From Pantoea sp. IMH (GTDB lineage Bacteria; Pseudomonadota; Gammaproteobacteria; Enterobacterales; Enterobacteriaceae): DNA of 64,000 nucleotides. The notes under the pieces are model-generated. The model was not told the origin of the DNA. It searched no databases and was given only the letters and a program-made list of their open reading frames with translations. Of this stretch, positions 9,674 through 19,019 are shown piece after piece (the first letter of the stretch is position 1; each line of letters starts with the position of its first letter). A program made the position numbers and the translations under genes. The stretch spans positions 682,001 through 746,000 of the forward strand of contig NZ_JFGT01000005.1 of assembly GCF_000599885.1 (NCBI RefSeq), written 5' to 3'.

Positions 9674-12600
9674 ATGGTCAGGAAAAGCAGAAAGTTGTCT
9701 CAGCCTCAGCGTGCAATGCCGTCTGGGATGGAAGGGCGGCGCGCGCGTTTAAGCGTGCTGGCAGTAGCGGTATGTCTAGGCTCGGTCGGTCAGGCTGCGG
9801 CAGTCAGTTATATCGAACAAGGCGCTCCGGGTAATCCGGCAAGCTGGCGCAGTAGTGAATATCAAGCGGAATGGGGGCTGGGCGCGATTCACGCAGATAA
9901 AGCCTATGCTGCCGGTTACAGTGGCAAAGGCGTTAAGCTGGGCATCTTCGATCAGTCTGTTTACGCCGCCCATCCGGAGTTTTCCGGCACCGATAAAGTG
10001 ATTAACCTGGTGACCGAAGGCATACGCGCCTACACCGACCCTTATATTCCGGTAAAAGCGGGTGATGCGTTCCGCTATGACGGCACCCCCAGCGTGGATT
10101 CTGACGGTACGTTGGGATCGCACGGCACGCATGTGGCCGGCATCGCGGCAGGCAGTCGTGACGGCGGCCCCATGCACGGCGTCGCCTATGATGCGCAAAT
10201 AGTCAGTGCTGAAAATGGCGATCCCGGCCCGGAGGATGGCATCGTCCTTGGCAACGATGGCGCGGTCTATAAAGCGGGCTGGGACAAGCTCAGAGAGAGC
10301 GGCGTGCGCATTATCAACAACAGCTGGGGCATCGGTATTACCGAAAAATTCGCTCAGGGCGGCAGCGATCCGGCATACCCGCATTTCACCGTGGCCGATG
10401 CGCAGAAACAGTTCGATCAAATCAAAACAATCCTCGGCACCGTACCGGGCGGCGCCTATCAGGGCGCGATTGATGCGGCCCGCAGCGGCATCGTCACCAT
10501 CTTTGCTGCCGGTAATGACTACAACCTCAATAACCCTGACGCGATGGCGGGGCTGGCTTATTTCGTGCCGGATATCGCGCCCAACTGGCTGTCGGTCGCC
10601 AGCGTTGCGGAGGATGAGGCGTCAACCAACAGCGTGCCTTACAGCGTAAGCTACTTCTCTTCCCAGTGCGGTTATACCGCCAGCTTCTGCGTCTCAGCGC
10701 CTGGCTCCCGTGTTTACAGCTCGGTGATTGAGGGAACCAGTCTTGATAACCTTACCACCGACTATGCCAAATACAGCGGCACCTCAATGGCGGCTCCGCA
10801 CGTAGCCGGCAGCGTAGCCGTATTAATGGAGCGCTTCCCCTATATGAGCGGCGCACAGGTGGCGCAGGTGCTGAAAACCACGGCAACCGATATGGGCGCT
10901 CCAGGCATCGATGCGCTGTACGGCTGGGGGATGATTGACCTCAGCAAAGCGATTAACGGACCCGGTATGTTCTATACCGTTGAAGATATCCCAGAAGCGC
11001 TGCGCGTCCCGGACCCGGAAGGCGTCGCCTATGGTCCTTCTCAGTTCGTCGCCAATATCCCCGGCACCGGCGCAACGGTGGATGCGGGCACGCCTTATGC
11101 GCGAATTTGTAATGACATACAGTGTGGTTTCGATCTCTGGTCTAACGATATTTCCGGCCACGGCGGGCTGACCAAAGAGGGCGCCGGAGGACTCTGGCTC
11201 ACCGGCACCAACACCTATTCAGGGCCAACGCTGGTTAATGCAGGCCTGCTGGCGGTCAACGGATCGCTGACGTCAGACGTCAGGGTACAGCAGAGCGGCA
11301 TCCTTGGCGGCTCGGGAAGCGTAGGATCGTTAACCGTCGCCAGCGGCGGTACCGTTGCGCCGGGCAACTCGATCGGCACGCTGAACGTCAACGGCGATGT
11401 GACCTTTGAAGAAGGATCGCGTTACGCCGTCGAAGTTGCTCCCGACGGACGCAGCGACCGTATAGCCAGCGCCAGCGCCATCACCATTAACGGCGGGGAA
11501 GTGTTAGTCTCGCTGGAAAACAGCGCCAACCTGCTTAGCCAGAGCGAAGCGCAAAGCCTGACGGGACGGTACAACATTCTGACGGCGGAGCAGGGAATTA
11601 GCGGCGAGTTCGACAGCTTACTGCCGGAATATGCTTTCGCCTTCGTGGGAACCTCGCTCAACTATCAGGATAATCAGCTTTCGCTGGCGGTGGGCCGCAA
11701 CGACGTCGCCTTCGCCAGCGTCGCCGAATCTGCTAATCAGCGGGCAGTCGCGGTGGCGGCAGAAGCGCTGGGCGCGGGCAATCCGGTCTATGAAAGCCTG
11801 CTGCTGAGCGGAACGCCTGGCGAAGCGCGTCAGGCATTCCAGCAGCTTGCGGGCCAGGTCCACGCCGATATCGCGTCGGCACAGGTTAACGACAGCCGTT
11901 ATCTGCGTGACACGCTGAACGATCGTCTGCGCCAGGCGGAAGGGCTGGCCGGATCGCCGGAGATCAAAGCTGATGAGGGAGGCTCCTGGGCGAAACTGTT
12001 GGGCGCGTGGGATCACGCTTCCGGCGACGCCAGCGCCACCGGCTATCAGGCTTCAACTTACGGCGTGTTGCTGGGGCTGGATTCGACGCTGATGGACAAC
12101 GCTCGTATCGGCGTGGCCACCGGTTATACCCGCACCTCGCTCGACGGCGGCTACGGTTCAAATGCCGACAGCGATAACTACCACCTGGCGGTCTACGGCG
12201 GTAAAGAGTATGGCGCGCTGGCGTTGCGTGCGGGCGCAGGCTACACCTGGCACCGCTTCGATACTGAACGATCCGTTACCTACGGCAACCAGTACGATCG
12301 GGCCAGCGCTAAGTACAACGCCCGTACCGAACAGTTCTTTGCCGAAGCGGGTTACAGCATCCCGGTGGGTCCGGTCAATGTCGAACCCTTCGCCAACCTC
12401 TCTTATGTTAACTTCCAGAACAACCGTATCGCTGAACAGGGCGGAGCGGCGGCACTGCATGGCGATAAGCAGCACACCGACGCCACGCTCTCCACGCTGG
12501 GTTTGCGCTCCGACCTGGAATGGGAAGTGAGTCAGGGCACGGCGGTCGCGCTGCGCGGCGAACTGGGCTGGCAGCATCAGTATGGCGATCTGGATCGGGG

Positions 12601-12799
12601 AACCGGGCTGAAGTTTAACGGCAGCAGCACGCCGTTCGTGGTAAACAGCGTCTCCGCCTCACGCGACGGCGCGGTTATTAAGGCCAGCGCGGAAGTCGCG
12701 CTGAATCAAAACTCTCATCTGTCCCTGGGCTACAGCGGCCTGCTCTCGGAAAACTACCAGGATAACAGCGTCAACGCTGGTTTCAGCTGGAACTTCTGA
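9674..12799 (+). CDS. Subtilisin-like serine protease autotransporter
   Basis: This 1041-residue type Va secreted protein resembles the Serratia extracellular serine proteases. It has an extended signal peptide ending near AAAVS (about residue 43) and a peptidase S8 domain with Asp93 (LGIFDQS), His150 (GSHGTHVAG), Asn281 (AAGND) and Ser371 (SGTSMAAPH). A passenger-associated repeat region follows (about 505-590: GLWLTGTNTYSG, GGTVAPGNSIG). A 12-strand beta-barrel of about 270 residues ends in the outer-membrane Phe (GFSWNF). The complete triad and barrel suggest an active, surface-exposed or released protease. I prefer the ATG at 9674 with GGGTGG upstream; GTG at 9662 is possible. Two Cys (near 332 and 339) could form a disulfide. 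It lies alone in the repeat-flanked accessory block. Confidence 0.93.
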   Translation: MVRKSRKLSQPQRAMPSGMEGRRARLSVLAVAVCLGSVGQAAAVSYIEQGAPGNPASWRSSEYQAEWGLGAIHADKAYAAGYSGKGVKLGIFDQSVYAAHPEFSGTDKVINLVTEGIRAYTDPYIPVKAGDAFRYDGTPSVDSDGTLGSHGTHVAGIAAGSRDGGPMHGVAYDAQIVSAENGDPGPEDGIVLGNDGAVYKAGWDKLRESGVRIINNSWGIGITEKFAQGGSDPAYPHFTVADAQKQFDQIKTILGTVPGGAYQGAIDAARSGIVTIFAAGNDYNLNNPDAMAGLAYFVPDIAPNWLSVASVAEDEASTNSVPYSVSYFSSQCGYTASFCVSAPGSRVYSSVIEGTSLDNLTTDYAKYSGTSMAAPHVAGSVAVLMERFPYMSGAQVAQVLKTTATDMGAPGIDALYGWGMIDLSKAINGPGMFYTVEDIPEALRVPDPEGVAYGPSQFVANIPGTGATVDAGTPYARICNDIQCGFDLWSNDISGHGGLTKEGAGGLWLTGTNTYSGPTLVNAGLLAVNGSLTSDVRVQQSGILGGSGSVGSLTVASGGTVAPGNSIGTLNVNGDVTFEEGSRYAVEVAPDGRSDRIASASAITINGGEVLVSLENSANLLSQSEAQSLTGRYNILTAEQGISGEFDSLLPEYAFAFVGTSLNYQDNQLSLAVGRNDVAFASVAESANQRAVAVAAEALGAGNPVYESLLLSGTPGEARQAFQQLAGQVHADIASAQVNDSRYLRDTLNDRLRQAEGLAGSPEIKADEGGSWAKLLGAWDHASGDASATGYQASTYGVLLGLDSTLMDNARIGVATGYTRTSLDGGYGSNADSDNYHLAVYGGKEYGALALRAGAGYTWHRFDTERSVTYGNQYDRASAKYNARTEQFFAEAGYSIPVGPVNVEPFANLSYVNFQNNRIAEQGGAAALHGDKQHTDATLSTLGLRSDLEWEVSQGTAVALRGELGWQHQYGDLDRGTGLKFNGSSTPFVVNSVSASRDGAVIKASAEVALNQNSHLSLGYSGLLSENYQDNSVNAGFSWNF

Positions 12800-12817
12800 G
12801 TGTGATATCAACCATGG

Positions 12818-12839
12818 GGGCCGCTTGCGGCCCTTTTTT
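12818..12839 (+). terminator. Rho-independent terminator of the autotransporter gene
   Basis: GGGCCGC-TT-GCGGCCC is followed immediately by six T residues, 18 bp after the stop codon. Confidence 0.92.
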
Positions 12840-12899
12840 ATGTCTTCAGGTTATGGCTGACGCTCTGCTGTATAACATGTGCAGTGACAGTCCGGGAAG

Positions 12900-12989
12900 C
12901 ATGTGGGCAGAAGAGCTACGACGAACGCTTTCTGCGCTGCTTGGGGGCTGGTGAAGGAGATGCTGGGCGATCGCAGTACCAGCGTCTGA
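12900..12989 (+). pseudogene. Remnant of the nadR 3' end
   Basis: This stretch repeats the last 30 codons of nadR. SYDERFLRC is followed by an inserted base that shifts the frame, and then LVKEMLGDRSTSV and the same TGA. It has no start, domains or upstream remainder of nadR. With the next entry it forms the distal copy of the direct repeat at 1428-1622. Confidence 0.85.
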
Positions 12990-13040
12990 CGGGGCAAAGC
13001 ACCGGGGCAGGAGGCCACACTTCCTGTTCCCGGCTTACAC

Positions 13041-13093
13041 CTACGCCAGCGCGCGTAACATGTTTACGCTTCGCTCACGGACGAATCGCGCCA
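13041..13093 (-). pseudogene. Remnant of the MFS transporter 3' end
   Basis: The minus strand reads RFVRERSVNMLRALA and stop, against LFVRERSVNMLRSLA at the end of the MFS gene at 1570. Similarity stops abruptly at about 13093, just before the oxidoreductase gene. It lies in the same order and orientation to the nadR remnant as in the proximal copy. Confidence 0.82.
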
Positions 13094-13110
13094 GTTGGGC
13101 CGTCTGGCCA

Positions 13111-14112
13111 TCAGTAAACCATCACCACTTTGCCGCGCATATGGCCTTCAAGCACCAGCCGGTGCGCTTCCGTCAGCGTCTCCACGCTTAAACCTTCCAG
13201 CGTTTTGCTGAGTGACGTGGTGATCTTGCCGTCGTCCAGCAGCTTCGCCGTGGCATCCAGAATCTCCCCCTGACGTGCGATATCCGGCGTGTTATACATG
13301 CTGCGGGTATACATCAGCTCCCAGTGCAGCGCGGCGCTTTTGAGCTTAAGCTGTTCCATATCAAGCGGCTTTGCATTTTCGACGATGGTGCAGATGTGCC
13401 CCTGCGGCGCAATCAGTTTTGCCATCGCTTCCCAGTGGCCGTCGGTATCATTCAGACAGAAAATGTAGTCGACCTGTTTGATGCCCTGTTTTTCCAGTTC
13501 GCCAGGCATATCGTGATAATCGATCACCAGGTCGGCGCCGCGATCGCGACACCACTGCGCAGAATCAGGCCGTGATGCCGTGGCGATGATCTTTACCTTA
13601 CTGTGCAGACGGGCGAAAGGGATCGCCAGCGATCCCACGCCGCCTGCGCCGCCGACGATCAACAGCGTTTTTCCTTCCTCTGCACGATCGAGATGCAGAC
13701 GATCAAACAAGCCTTCCCAGGCGGTCAGCGCGGTTAAGGGGATCGCCGCCGCTTCTGCCCAGTTTAGCGAGGCAGGTTTACGTCCGGTAATGCGTGAGTC
13801 CACCAGCTGAAAAGTACTGTTACTGCCCGGACGGGTAAGGTCGCCGGCATAGTAAACCTCATCGCCGGGCCTGAAGCCTTCGACCTTGCTGCCGACTTCA
13901 CGCACGATGCCGCTCGCATCCCAGCCAAGAATACGCGGCGCCTGTAGCCCGTTTTTCTGCGCGCCTTTATGCACTTTGGTATCGACCGGATTGACGGAGG
14001 CAGCACGCACCTCCACCAGCAGATCATATTCGCCCGCTGATGGTTTTTCAGGCTGAAATTCAATAAATTGCTGCGGGTTTTCTGGATTAATGGCAATAGC
14101 CCGGATAGTCAT
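13111..14112 (-). CDS. Zinc-type alcohol dehydrogenase-like / quinone oxidoreductase (MDR superfamily)
   Basis: This 333-residue NAD(P)H-dependent medium-chain oxidoreductase has a GroES-like N-terminal domain and a Rossmann domain with GGAGGVGSLAI. It carries the segments ASVNPVDTKV and ILGWDASGIV, typical of the zinc-type alcohol dehydrogenase-like subfamily. The structural-zinc cysteines are missing, as is normal for that quinone-reductase-like group. Substrate is unknown; reactive enones or quinones are plausible. It is divergent from a LysR regulator 100 bp away, which probably controls it. It directly abuts the distal end of the nadR repeat. Confidence 0.82.
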   Translation of the reverse strand: MTIRAIAINPENPQQFIEFQPEKPSAGEYDLLVEVRAASVNPVDTKVHKGAQKNGLQAPRILGWDASGIVREVGSKVEGFRPGDEVYYAGDLTRPGSNSTFQLVDSRITGRKPASLNWAEAAAIPLTALTAWEGLFDRLHLDRAEEGKTLLIVGGAGGVGSLAIPFARLHSKVKIIATASRPDSAQWCRDRGADLVIDYHDMPGELEKQGIKQVDYIFCLNDTDGHWEAMAKLIAPQGHICTIVENAKPLDMEQLKLKSAALHWELMYTRSMYNTPDIARQGEILDATAKLLDDGKITTSLSKTLEGLSVETLTEAHRLVLEGHMRGKVVMVY

Positions 14113-14190
14113 AGCGTCTCTCCTTCAGGTTGTGTTATTGAGTGTAGAGGCTAATGAAACTATTGATAAGATGTACAATAATGAATGGAG

Positions 14191-14209
14191 TGTTCGTTTC
14201 AGGTGAACA
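14191..14209. promoter_or_regulatory. Inverted repeat in the divergent oxidoreductase/LysR control region
   Basis: TGTTC-N9-GAACA lies just upstream of the LysR gene start, and a TGTACA palindrome sits at 14172-14177. LysR-type regulators bind interrupted dyads like these in divergent promoters. Confidence 0.45.
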
Positions 14210-14212
14210 ATA

Positions 14213-15106
14213 ATGTTTAAACAGCTACAGGATATGGCCCTGTTTACGCTGGTCGCCGAGTGCGAGAGCTTCACCGGGGCGGCGAAACGTGCCGGCGTGC
14301 CGAAATCGAGCGTCAGTCAGCGTATCAGTCAGCTTGAGCAAAAGCTGGGGCTGCGCCTGATTAACCGCACCACCCGGCAGCTGAATCTGACCTTTGCCGG
14401 TGAGCGCTATCTTGTGCACTGTCAGGAGATGCTGCAGGCCAGCGAGCGCGCCAATCTGGCGATACAGCAGCTGCTCGACAATCCCAGCGGACGTTTGCGG
14501 ATCACTTCTCCGGCCGGGATCGGCGCAACGCTGCTGGCGCGGCTGAATGTCGCTTTCCAGCAGGCGTATCCGCACGTGACGCTGGAGGTTTCCGTCTCTG
14601 ACGAAATGCGCGATCTGGTGCAGGATGGGTATGATGTCGCGCTGCGAACTGGCCAGCCGCAGGATTCGTCACTTATCGGACGCCGCGTCGGTTACTGTGA
14701 ACGGGTGCTGGTCGCCTCAAAAGCCTATCTGGCAAAACATGCGCCCATCACGCATCCCAGCCAGCTGGCGGAACATCGCTGTATTGCCCACCACGCCTGG
14801 AGCGAGTGGCTGCTGAAGCGAGATGAAGAATATTATCGCTGGCTGCTACCGCCTACGCATATGACCGACAACCTTATCTATGCAAGGGAGTGCGCAAACG
14901 AAGGGGCTGGTATCACGCTGCTGCCCCGGTTTCTGGCAGGCGATCTTTCTGCGGAAGGCTCGCTGGCGGAAGTGCTGCCGGAGTGGAAAGCGGAAGGAAA
15001 CGAACTCTGGCTGGTTTATCCGGGCCGGAAGCTGAATTCACCCGCGCTGGGCCGGTTTGTGGAGTTCGCCCTGCAGTCGCCGGTGTTCCGGGATTATTAC
15101 CGGTAA
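14213..15106 (+). CDS. LysR-family transcriptional regulator
   Basis: This 297-residue protein starts with a winged helix-turn-helix (FTGAAKRAGVPKSSVSQRISQLEQKLG), followed by the substrate-binding domain typical of the family (about 90-295). Proteins of this subgroup often sit divergent from the oxidoreductase they control, and here the neighbour is an MDR-type oxidoreductase. The inducer is unknown. Length and domain order are normal. Confidence 0.87.
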   Translation: MFKQLQDMALFTLVAECESFTGAAKRAGVPKSSVSQRISQLEQKLGLRLINRTTRQLNLTFAGERYLVHCQEMLQASERANLAIQQLLDNPSGRLRITSPAGIGATLLARLNVAFQQAYPHVTLEVSVSDEMRDLVQDGYDVALRTGQPQDSSLIGRRVGYCERVLVASKAYLAKHAPITHPSQLAEHRCIAHHAWSEWLLKRDEEYYRWLLPPTHMTDNLIYARECANEGAGITLLPRFLAGDLSAEGSLAEVLPEWKAEGNELWLVYPGRKLNSPALGRFVEFALQSPVFRDYYR

Positions 15107-15163
15107 GCAGAAGAGTCACGGTGGCAACGCACCTCTCAGGCAAGTCGTATAAGGGAAAGAGAT

Positions 15164-15190
15164 AAAAAAAGGCGAGGCACGATGCCCCGC
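15164..15190 (-). terminator. Rho-independent terminator of ettA
   Basis: On the minus strand GGCGGGGCA-TC-GTGCCTCGCC forms a 9-10 bp stem with one G-T pair, followed by seven T residues. It lies just past the ettA stop codon. Confidence 0.88.
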
Positions 15191-15198
15191 CCTGAGCC

Positions 15199-16866
15199 TT
15201 ACTTGCTCATACGCTTGTATTTGATGCGTTTTGGCTCCAGTGCTTCGGCACCCAGGGTACGCTTCTTATACTCTTCGTATTCGGTAAAGTTACCTTCAAA
15301 GAACTCGATTTTGCCCTCATCCTGGTAGTCCAGGATATGCGTGGCGATGCGGTCCAGGAACCAGCGGTCATGCGAGATCACCATCGCGCAGCCCGGGAAC
15401 TCCAGCAGGGCGTTTTCCAGCGCGCGCAGCGTTTCAATGTCCAGGTCGTTGGTAGGTTCATCGAGCAGCAGCATGTTGCCGCCGACCTGCAGCAGTTTGG
15501 CGAGGTGCAGACGACCGCGCTCACCGCCGGAAAGTTCGCCAACGCGTTTACCCTGATCGACGCCTTTAAAGTTAAAGCGTCCCACATAGGCACGGCTCGG
15601 CATTTCCGTGTTGCCCACGCGCATAATATCCTGACCGCCGGAAACTTCTTCCCAGACGGTTTTTGAATTATCCATGCTGTCGCGGAACTGATCGACGGAA
15701 GCGAGCTTAACGGTCTCTCCCAGCACGATGCTGCCAGAGTCTGGCTGCTCCTGGCCGGACATCATGCGGAACAGCGTAGATTTACCGGCGCCGTTCGGGC
15801 CGATGATGCCGACGATGGCGCCCTTAGGCACAGAGAAGGAGAGATCGTCGATCAGCAGGCGGTCGCCATAGGATTTACGCAGATTAGTGACTTCCACCAC
15901 TTTATCGCCCAGGCGTGCGCCAGGTGGAATAAACAGTTCGTTGGTTTCGTTACGTTTCTGGTAGTCGCTGCTGTTCAGCTCTTCAAAGCGCGCCAGGCGG
16001 GCTTTGCCCTTGGACTGGCGGCCTTTAGCGCCCTGACGAACCCACTCCAGCTCTTTCTCAATGGATTTGCGGCGTGCTGCTTCGCTTGAGGCTTCCTGAG
16101 CCAGACGCGCATCTTTTTGCTCCAGCCAGGAGGAGTAGTTGCCTTCCCATGGAATGCCTTCGCCACGGTCCAGTTCCAGGATCCAGCCTGCCACGTTGTC
16201 CAGGAAGTAACGGTCGTGGGTAATCGCGACCACGGTACCTTCGAAGTCGTGCAGGAAGCGTTCCAGCCACGCGACGGATTCCGCATCCAGGTGGTTAGTC
16301 GGTTCGTCGAGCAGCAGCATATCGGGTTTTTCAAGCAGCAGACGGCAAAGCGCCACACGGCGGCGTTCACCACCGGAGAGGTTAGCGATTTTCGCTTCCC
16401 AGTCCGGCAGGCGCAGCGCATCGGCGGCGCGCTCAAGCTGGGTGTTGAGGTTGTGGCCGTCGTGCGCCTGAATGATCTCTTCCAGGCGGCCCTGTTCAGC
16501 CGCCAGCTTGTCGAAGTCAGCATCTTCTTCCGCGTACAGCGCGTACACCTCGTCCAGGCGTTTTAACGCGCCCACCACTTCGGCGACGGCTTCTTCTACC
16601 GATTCGCGAACGGTATGCTCCAGATTCAGCTGCGGTTCCTGTGGCAGGTAGCCGATCTTGATACCGGGCTGTGGGCGCGCTTCCCCTTCGATATCGGTAT
16701 CGATGCCGGCCATGATGCGCAGCAGCGTGGATTTACCCGCGCCGTTCAGGCCAAGTACGCCGATTTTGGCGCCCGGGAAAAAGCTCAGGGAGATATTTTT
16801 CAGAATATGACGCTTCGGCGGAACCACTTTGCCGACGCGATGCATGCTATAGACGAATTGAGCCAC
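15199..16866 (-). CDS. ettA: Energy-dependent translational throttle protein EttA (ABC-F)
   Basis: This 555-residue soluble ABC-F ATPase binds the ribosomal E site and gates entry into elongation according to the ATP/ADP ratio. Two ATPase domains are complete: Walker A GLNGAGKST and GPNGAGKST, signatures LSGGERRRVA and LSGGERGRLH, and Walker B segments ending DEPTNHLD and DEPTNDLD. The linker between them carries the charged P-site tRNA-interaction motif. ABC-F proteins have no transmembrane segment, as seen here. In E. coli the order is nadR-ettA-slt; here accessory genes lie on both sides of ettA. Confidence 0.97.
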   Translation of the reverse strand: MAQFVYSMHRVGKVVPPKRHILKNISLSFFPGAKIGVLGLNGAGKSTLLRIMAGIDTDIEGEARPQPGIKIGYLPQEPQLNLEHTVRESVEEAVAEVVGALKRLDEVYALYAEEDADFDKLAAEQGRLEEIIQAHDGHNLNTQLERAADALRLPDWEAKIANLSGGERRRVALCRLLLEKPDMLLLDEPTNHLDAESVAWLERFLHDFEGTVVAITHDRYFLDNVAGWILELDRGEGIPWEGNYSSWLEQKDARLAQEASSEAARRKSIEKELEWVRQGAKGRQSKGKARLARFEELNSSDYQKRNETNELFIPPGARLGDKVVEVTNLRKSYGDRLLIDDLSFSVPKGAIVGIIGPNGAGKSTLFRMMSGQEQPDSGSIVLGETVKLASVDQFRDSMDNSKTVWEEVSGGQDIMRVGNTEMPSRAYVGRFNFKGVDQGKRVGELSGGERGRLHLAKLLQVGGNMLLLDEPTNDLDIETLRALENALLEFPGCAMVISHDRWFLDRIATHILDYQDEGKIEFFEGNFTEYEEYKKRTLGAEALEPKRIKYKRMSK

Positions 16867-17172
16867 GTTAGGATGAGCCTCTTGGTGTCTGTGTTTTAAA
16901 TGGGGCAGAAAAGCGCCCGCTCAGATGGGCAAGTTTAGCTGGTTTCCTCGGGTAATCACAGCCGTGTCCGGCCGATATCCTTTCTCCGTCATGCTGATAT
17001 CACATCCGGCGTACAAACCACAGCCAGCCGTCTCCCGGATAACGGTGGCGTCGGGGGTCCCGTCGCTCTCTCGTTACAGCAGCCTGCCGGGGCAGATTTT
17101 GCCTGACGCTGTTTGATTTTCGCCCGCTGACCACTATGCTGAATTTTTGCCTTATAAAGCAGGGAGATAATC
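16867..17172. other. Intergenic region between ettA and the hydroxyacid dehydrogenase gene
   Basis: This 306-bp divergent gap must hold both promoters. I see no gene, hairpin terminator or strong palindrome in it. Confidence 0.5.
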
Positions 17173-18120
17173 ATGAAAGTTCTGATAGCCGCAGAGGAAA
17201 ATGCCTGGGGCGGTATGATCCAGCAGTTTCGCCAGACCCTGCCTGACGTGGAATTTATCGCCTCTGCCGGACACGCCGCTGAAAGCCTGGCGGGGTACGA
17301 TGCACTGATACCGGGTATGGCGCAGATCGGCGATAAGCTGCTCCAAACGGCCGATCGGCTTAAGCTTATTCAGCAGGCGGGTGCCGGGCTGGAGAGTGTG
17401 GATATTAACAGTGCCAAAGCGCTCGGCATTCAGGTAGCTAATGTGCCCTCAGACTGTTCAGGCAATGCGGACTCGGTGGCGGAACTCGGCATCTGGATGA
17501 TGATTGGGCTGGCGCGCAGAGCGCGTGAGCTGCCCGATATGATCGCGACCCGCCAGCTTGGTCTGCCGGTGGGACTGGGACTGAGCGGCAAAACTGTAGG
17601 GCTGGTGGGAATGGGCGGTATCGGCAAAGCGCTGGCGAAACGGCTCTCGCCTTTCGGCGTGCGGCTGATGGGGGTAAAGCGGACGGCTGACGCCGCCTTT
17701 GCCAAAGCGCATCAGCTCGACTGGCTGGGCAATATGGCGCAACTGCCTGTGCTGCTGAGCGAAGCGGATTTTGTTGTCCTGAGCCTGCCCGATAACAGGG
17801 AGACGCAGAATATTATTGATGAAACCGCACTGGCACGAATGAAAGCAGGCAGTTTTTTAATCAATCTGGGGCGGGGTGGACTAATTGAGAAAGCGGCGCT
17901 GCTGGGGGCGCTGGAGGCCGGACATCTGGCTGGCGCGGGGCTGGATGTGTTCTGGCAGGAGCCGCCGGACCCGCAGGAGCGGCTTTTTGCCCTGAATGTT
18001 ATCGCCACGCCGCATGTGGGCGGCGTTACGGATAATTCGCTGGCGGGCAATGTGCAAGGGGTTTGTGAAAACCTGCGCCGCCTGCGTGATGGTGAGACGA
18101 TCCTGAACCGCTGGGCGTAA
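17173..18120 (+). CDS. D-isomer-specific 2-hydroxyacid dehydrogenase family protein
   Basis: This 315-residue NAD(P)-dependent oxidoreductase has the flavodoxin-like substrate domain, then a nucleotide domain with GMGGIGKALAKRL. The catalytic trio is visible as Arg in NLGRGGLI, Glu in DVFWQEPP and His in ATPHVGG. The substrate (a 2-hydroxyacid such as glycerate or hydroxypyruvate) cannot be told. GGGAG lies nine bases before the ATG. It is convergent with deoR and is not obviously part of the deoxyribose operons. Confidence 0.85.
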   Translation: MKVLIAAEENAWGGMIQQFRQTLPDVEFIASAGHAAESLAGYDALIPGMAQIGDKLLQTADRLKLIQQAGAGLESVDINSAKALGIQVANVPSDCSGNADSVAELGIWMMIGLARRARELPDMIATRQLGLPVGLGLSGKTVGLVGMGGIGKALAKRLSPFGVRLMGVKRTADAAFAKAHQLDWLGNMAQLPVLLSEADFVVLSLPDNRETQNIIDETALARMKAGSFLINLGRGGLIEKAALLGALEAGHLAGAGLDVFWQEPPDPQERLFALNVIATPHVGGVTDNSLAGNVQGVCENLRRLRDGETILNRWA

Positions 18121-18175
18121 CCTGCCATCGCGGCCAGCATTCGCCCTGGCGGCTTCATGGAGAACTCACCGGTCT

Positions 18176-18260
18176 GGCCTTCCACCGAAAAGGCTGGCGC
18201 TGACCGCTTCAGCGAAAAGTTCAGCGCTCAGGCTTTCCACCGAAAATGTTGACGCCTGAC
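18176..18260. repeat. Imperfect 55-bp-spaced direct repeat at the deoR 3' end
   Basis: A 30-base segment at 18176-18205 recurs at 18231-18260 with most bases matching; both contain TTCCACCGAAAA. The second copy encodes the last residues of DeoR (IFGGKPER); the first lies just past its stop codon. Confidence 0.6.
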
Positions 18261-18997
18261 AGCGTAAGCTGCTGTACGAGTTTTTTCGGCGGGGCTTCAT
18301 CACTGACCAGCGTACTGAATGCGCTCAGTTCACCAATGCGGGCGGGCAGCACTTTACCAAATTTGCTGCTGTCCGCGACCAGAATAGTGTGGCTGGCACG
18401 CTGCATCGCCTGATGCTTCATCGGTAATTCATTCAGGTTGTAGCAGGTTGCACCCTGAACGGCGTCGATACCCGCCGCAGAGAGAAAGGCTTTGCCAGGG
18501 CAGAGGCTGTCCATCACCGAACCCTGGCCCAGCGGCGTAAAAATGGCGTTATCGGCGTGATACTCGCCGCCGTTAAGAATAACTTTGCAGGCGGGCTTCT
18601 CTTTCAGCGCCAGAAACGTGTTCATGGCACAGCAGATGGCCGTAAAGGAGAGGGCATTATCAATCGCATCGATGACCCAAGGCATGGTCGTGCCACAGTC
18701 AAAAAACACCGTGTCGCCAGGTTCAATCAGCTGTGCCGCAAGTTGTCCAAGGCGGCGCTTTTTGTCGACATTCTGCGCCTGCTGATCCGAGACAAAATAG
18801 TGGCTCTGCGCGCTTTTGGGATCGCAGACGATGTAGCCGCCAAGCAACACCACCGAAGAGGGTTGTTCGTTCAGGTCCCGGCGGATGGTCATCTCAGAAA
18901 CGCCCAGCAGCTGAGCGGCTTCTTTCAGATGGATCTTATCTGTTCGCTTCAGCGCCTGCGCCAGCTTATTTACGCGTTCATCGCGCCGGGTTTCCAT
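18221..18997 (-). CDS. deoR: Deoxyribose operon repressor DeoR
   Basis: This 258-residue DeoR-family regulator begins METRRDERVNKLAQ, nearly as in E. coli DeoR. The helix-turn-helix is LKEAAQLLGVSEMTIRRDL. The effector domain holds FFDCGTTMPWVIDAID and ATCYNLNELPMKH; the family ligand is deoxyribose-5-phosphate. It is 22 bp downstream of deoC on the same strand, so it is probably co-transcribed and autoregulated. Two sites like the E. coli DeoR operator lie in the deoC-deoK intergenic region. The C-terminal tail (FGGKPER) differs from E. coli and overlaps a small direct repeat. Confidence 0.9.
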   Translation of the reverse strand: METRRDERVNKLAQALKRTDKIHLKEAAQLLGVSEMTIRRDLNEQPSSVVLLGGYIVCDPKSAQSHYFVSDQQAQNVDKKRRLGQLAAQLIEPGDTVFFDCGTTMPWVIDAIDNALSFTAICCAMNTFLALKEKPACKVILNGGEYHADNAIFTPLGQGSVMDSLCPGKAFLSAAGIDAVQGATCYNLNELPMKHQAMQRASHTILVADSSKFGKVLPARIGELSAFSTLVSDEAPPKKLVQQLTLSGVNIFGGKPER

Positions 18998-19019
18998 GTC
19001 ATTTTTCCTGATTTGTCGG

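Noticed and set aside
12884-13117. 77-codon frame MTVREACGQKSYDERF... as a gene
   Set aside because: It is the frameshifted nadR tail followed by antisense of the MFS tail; listed as pseudogene fragments.
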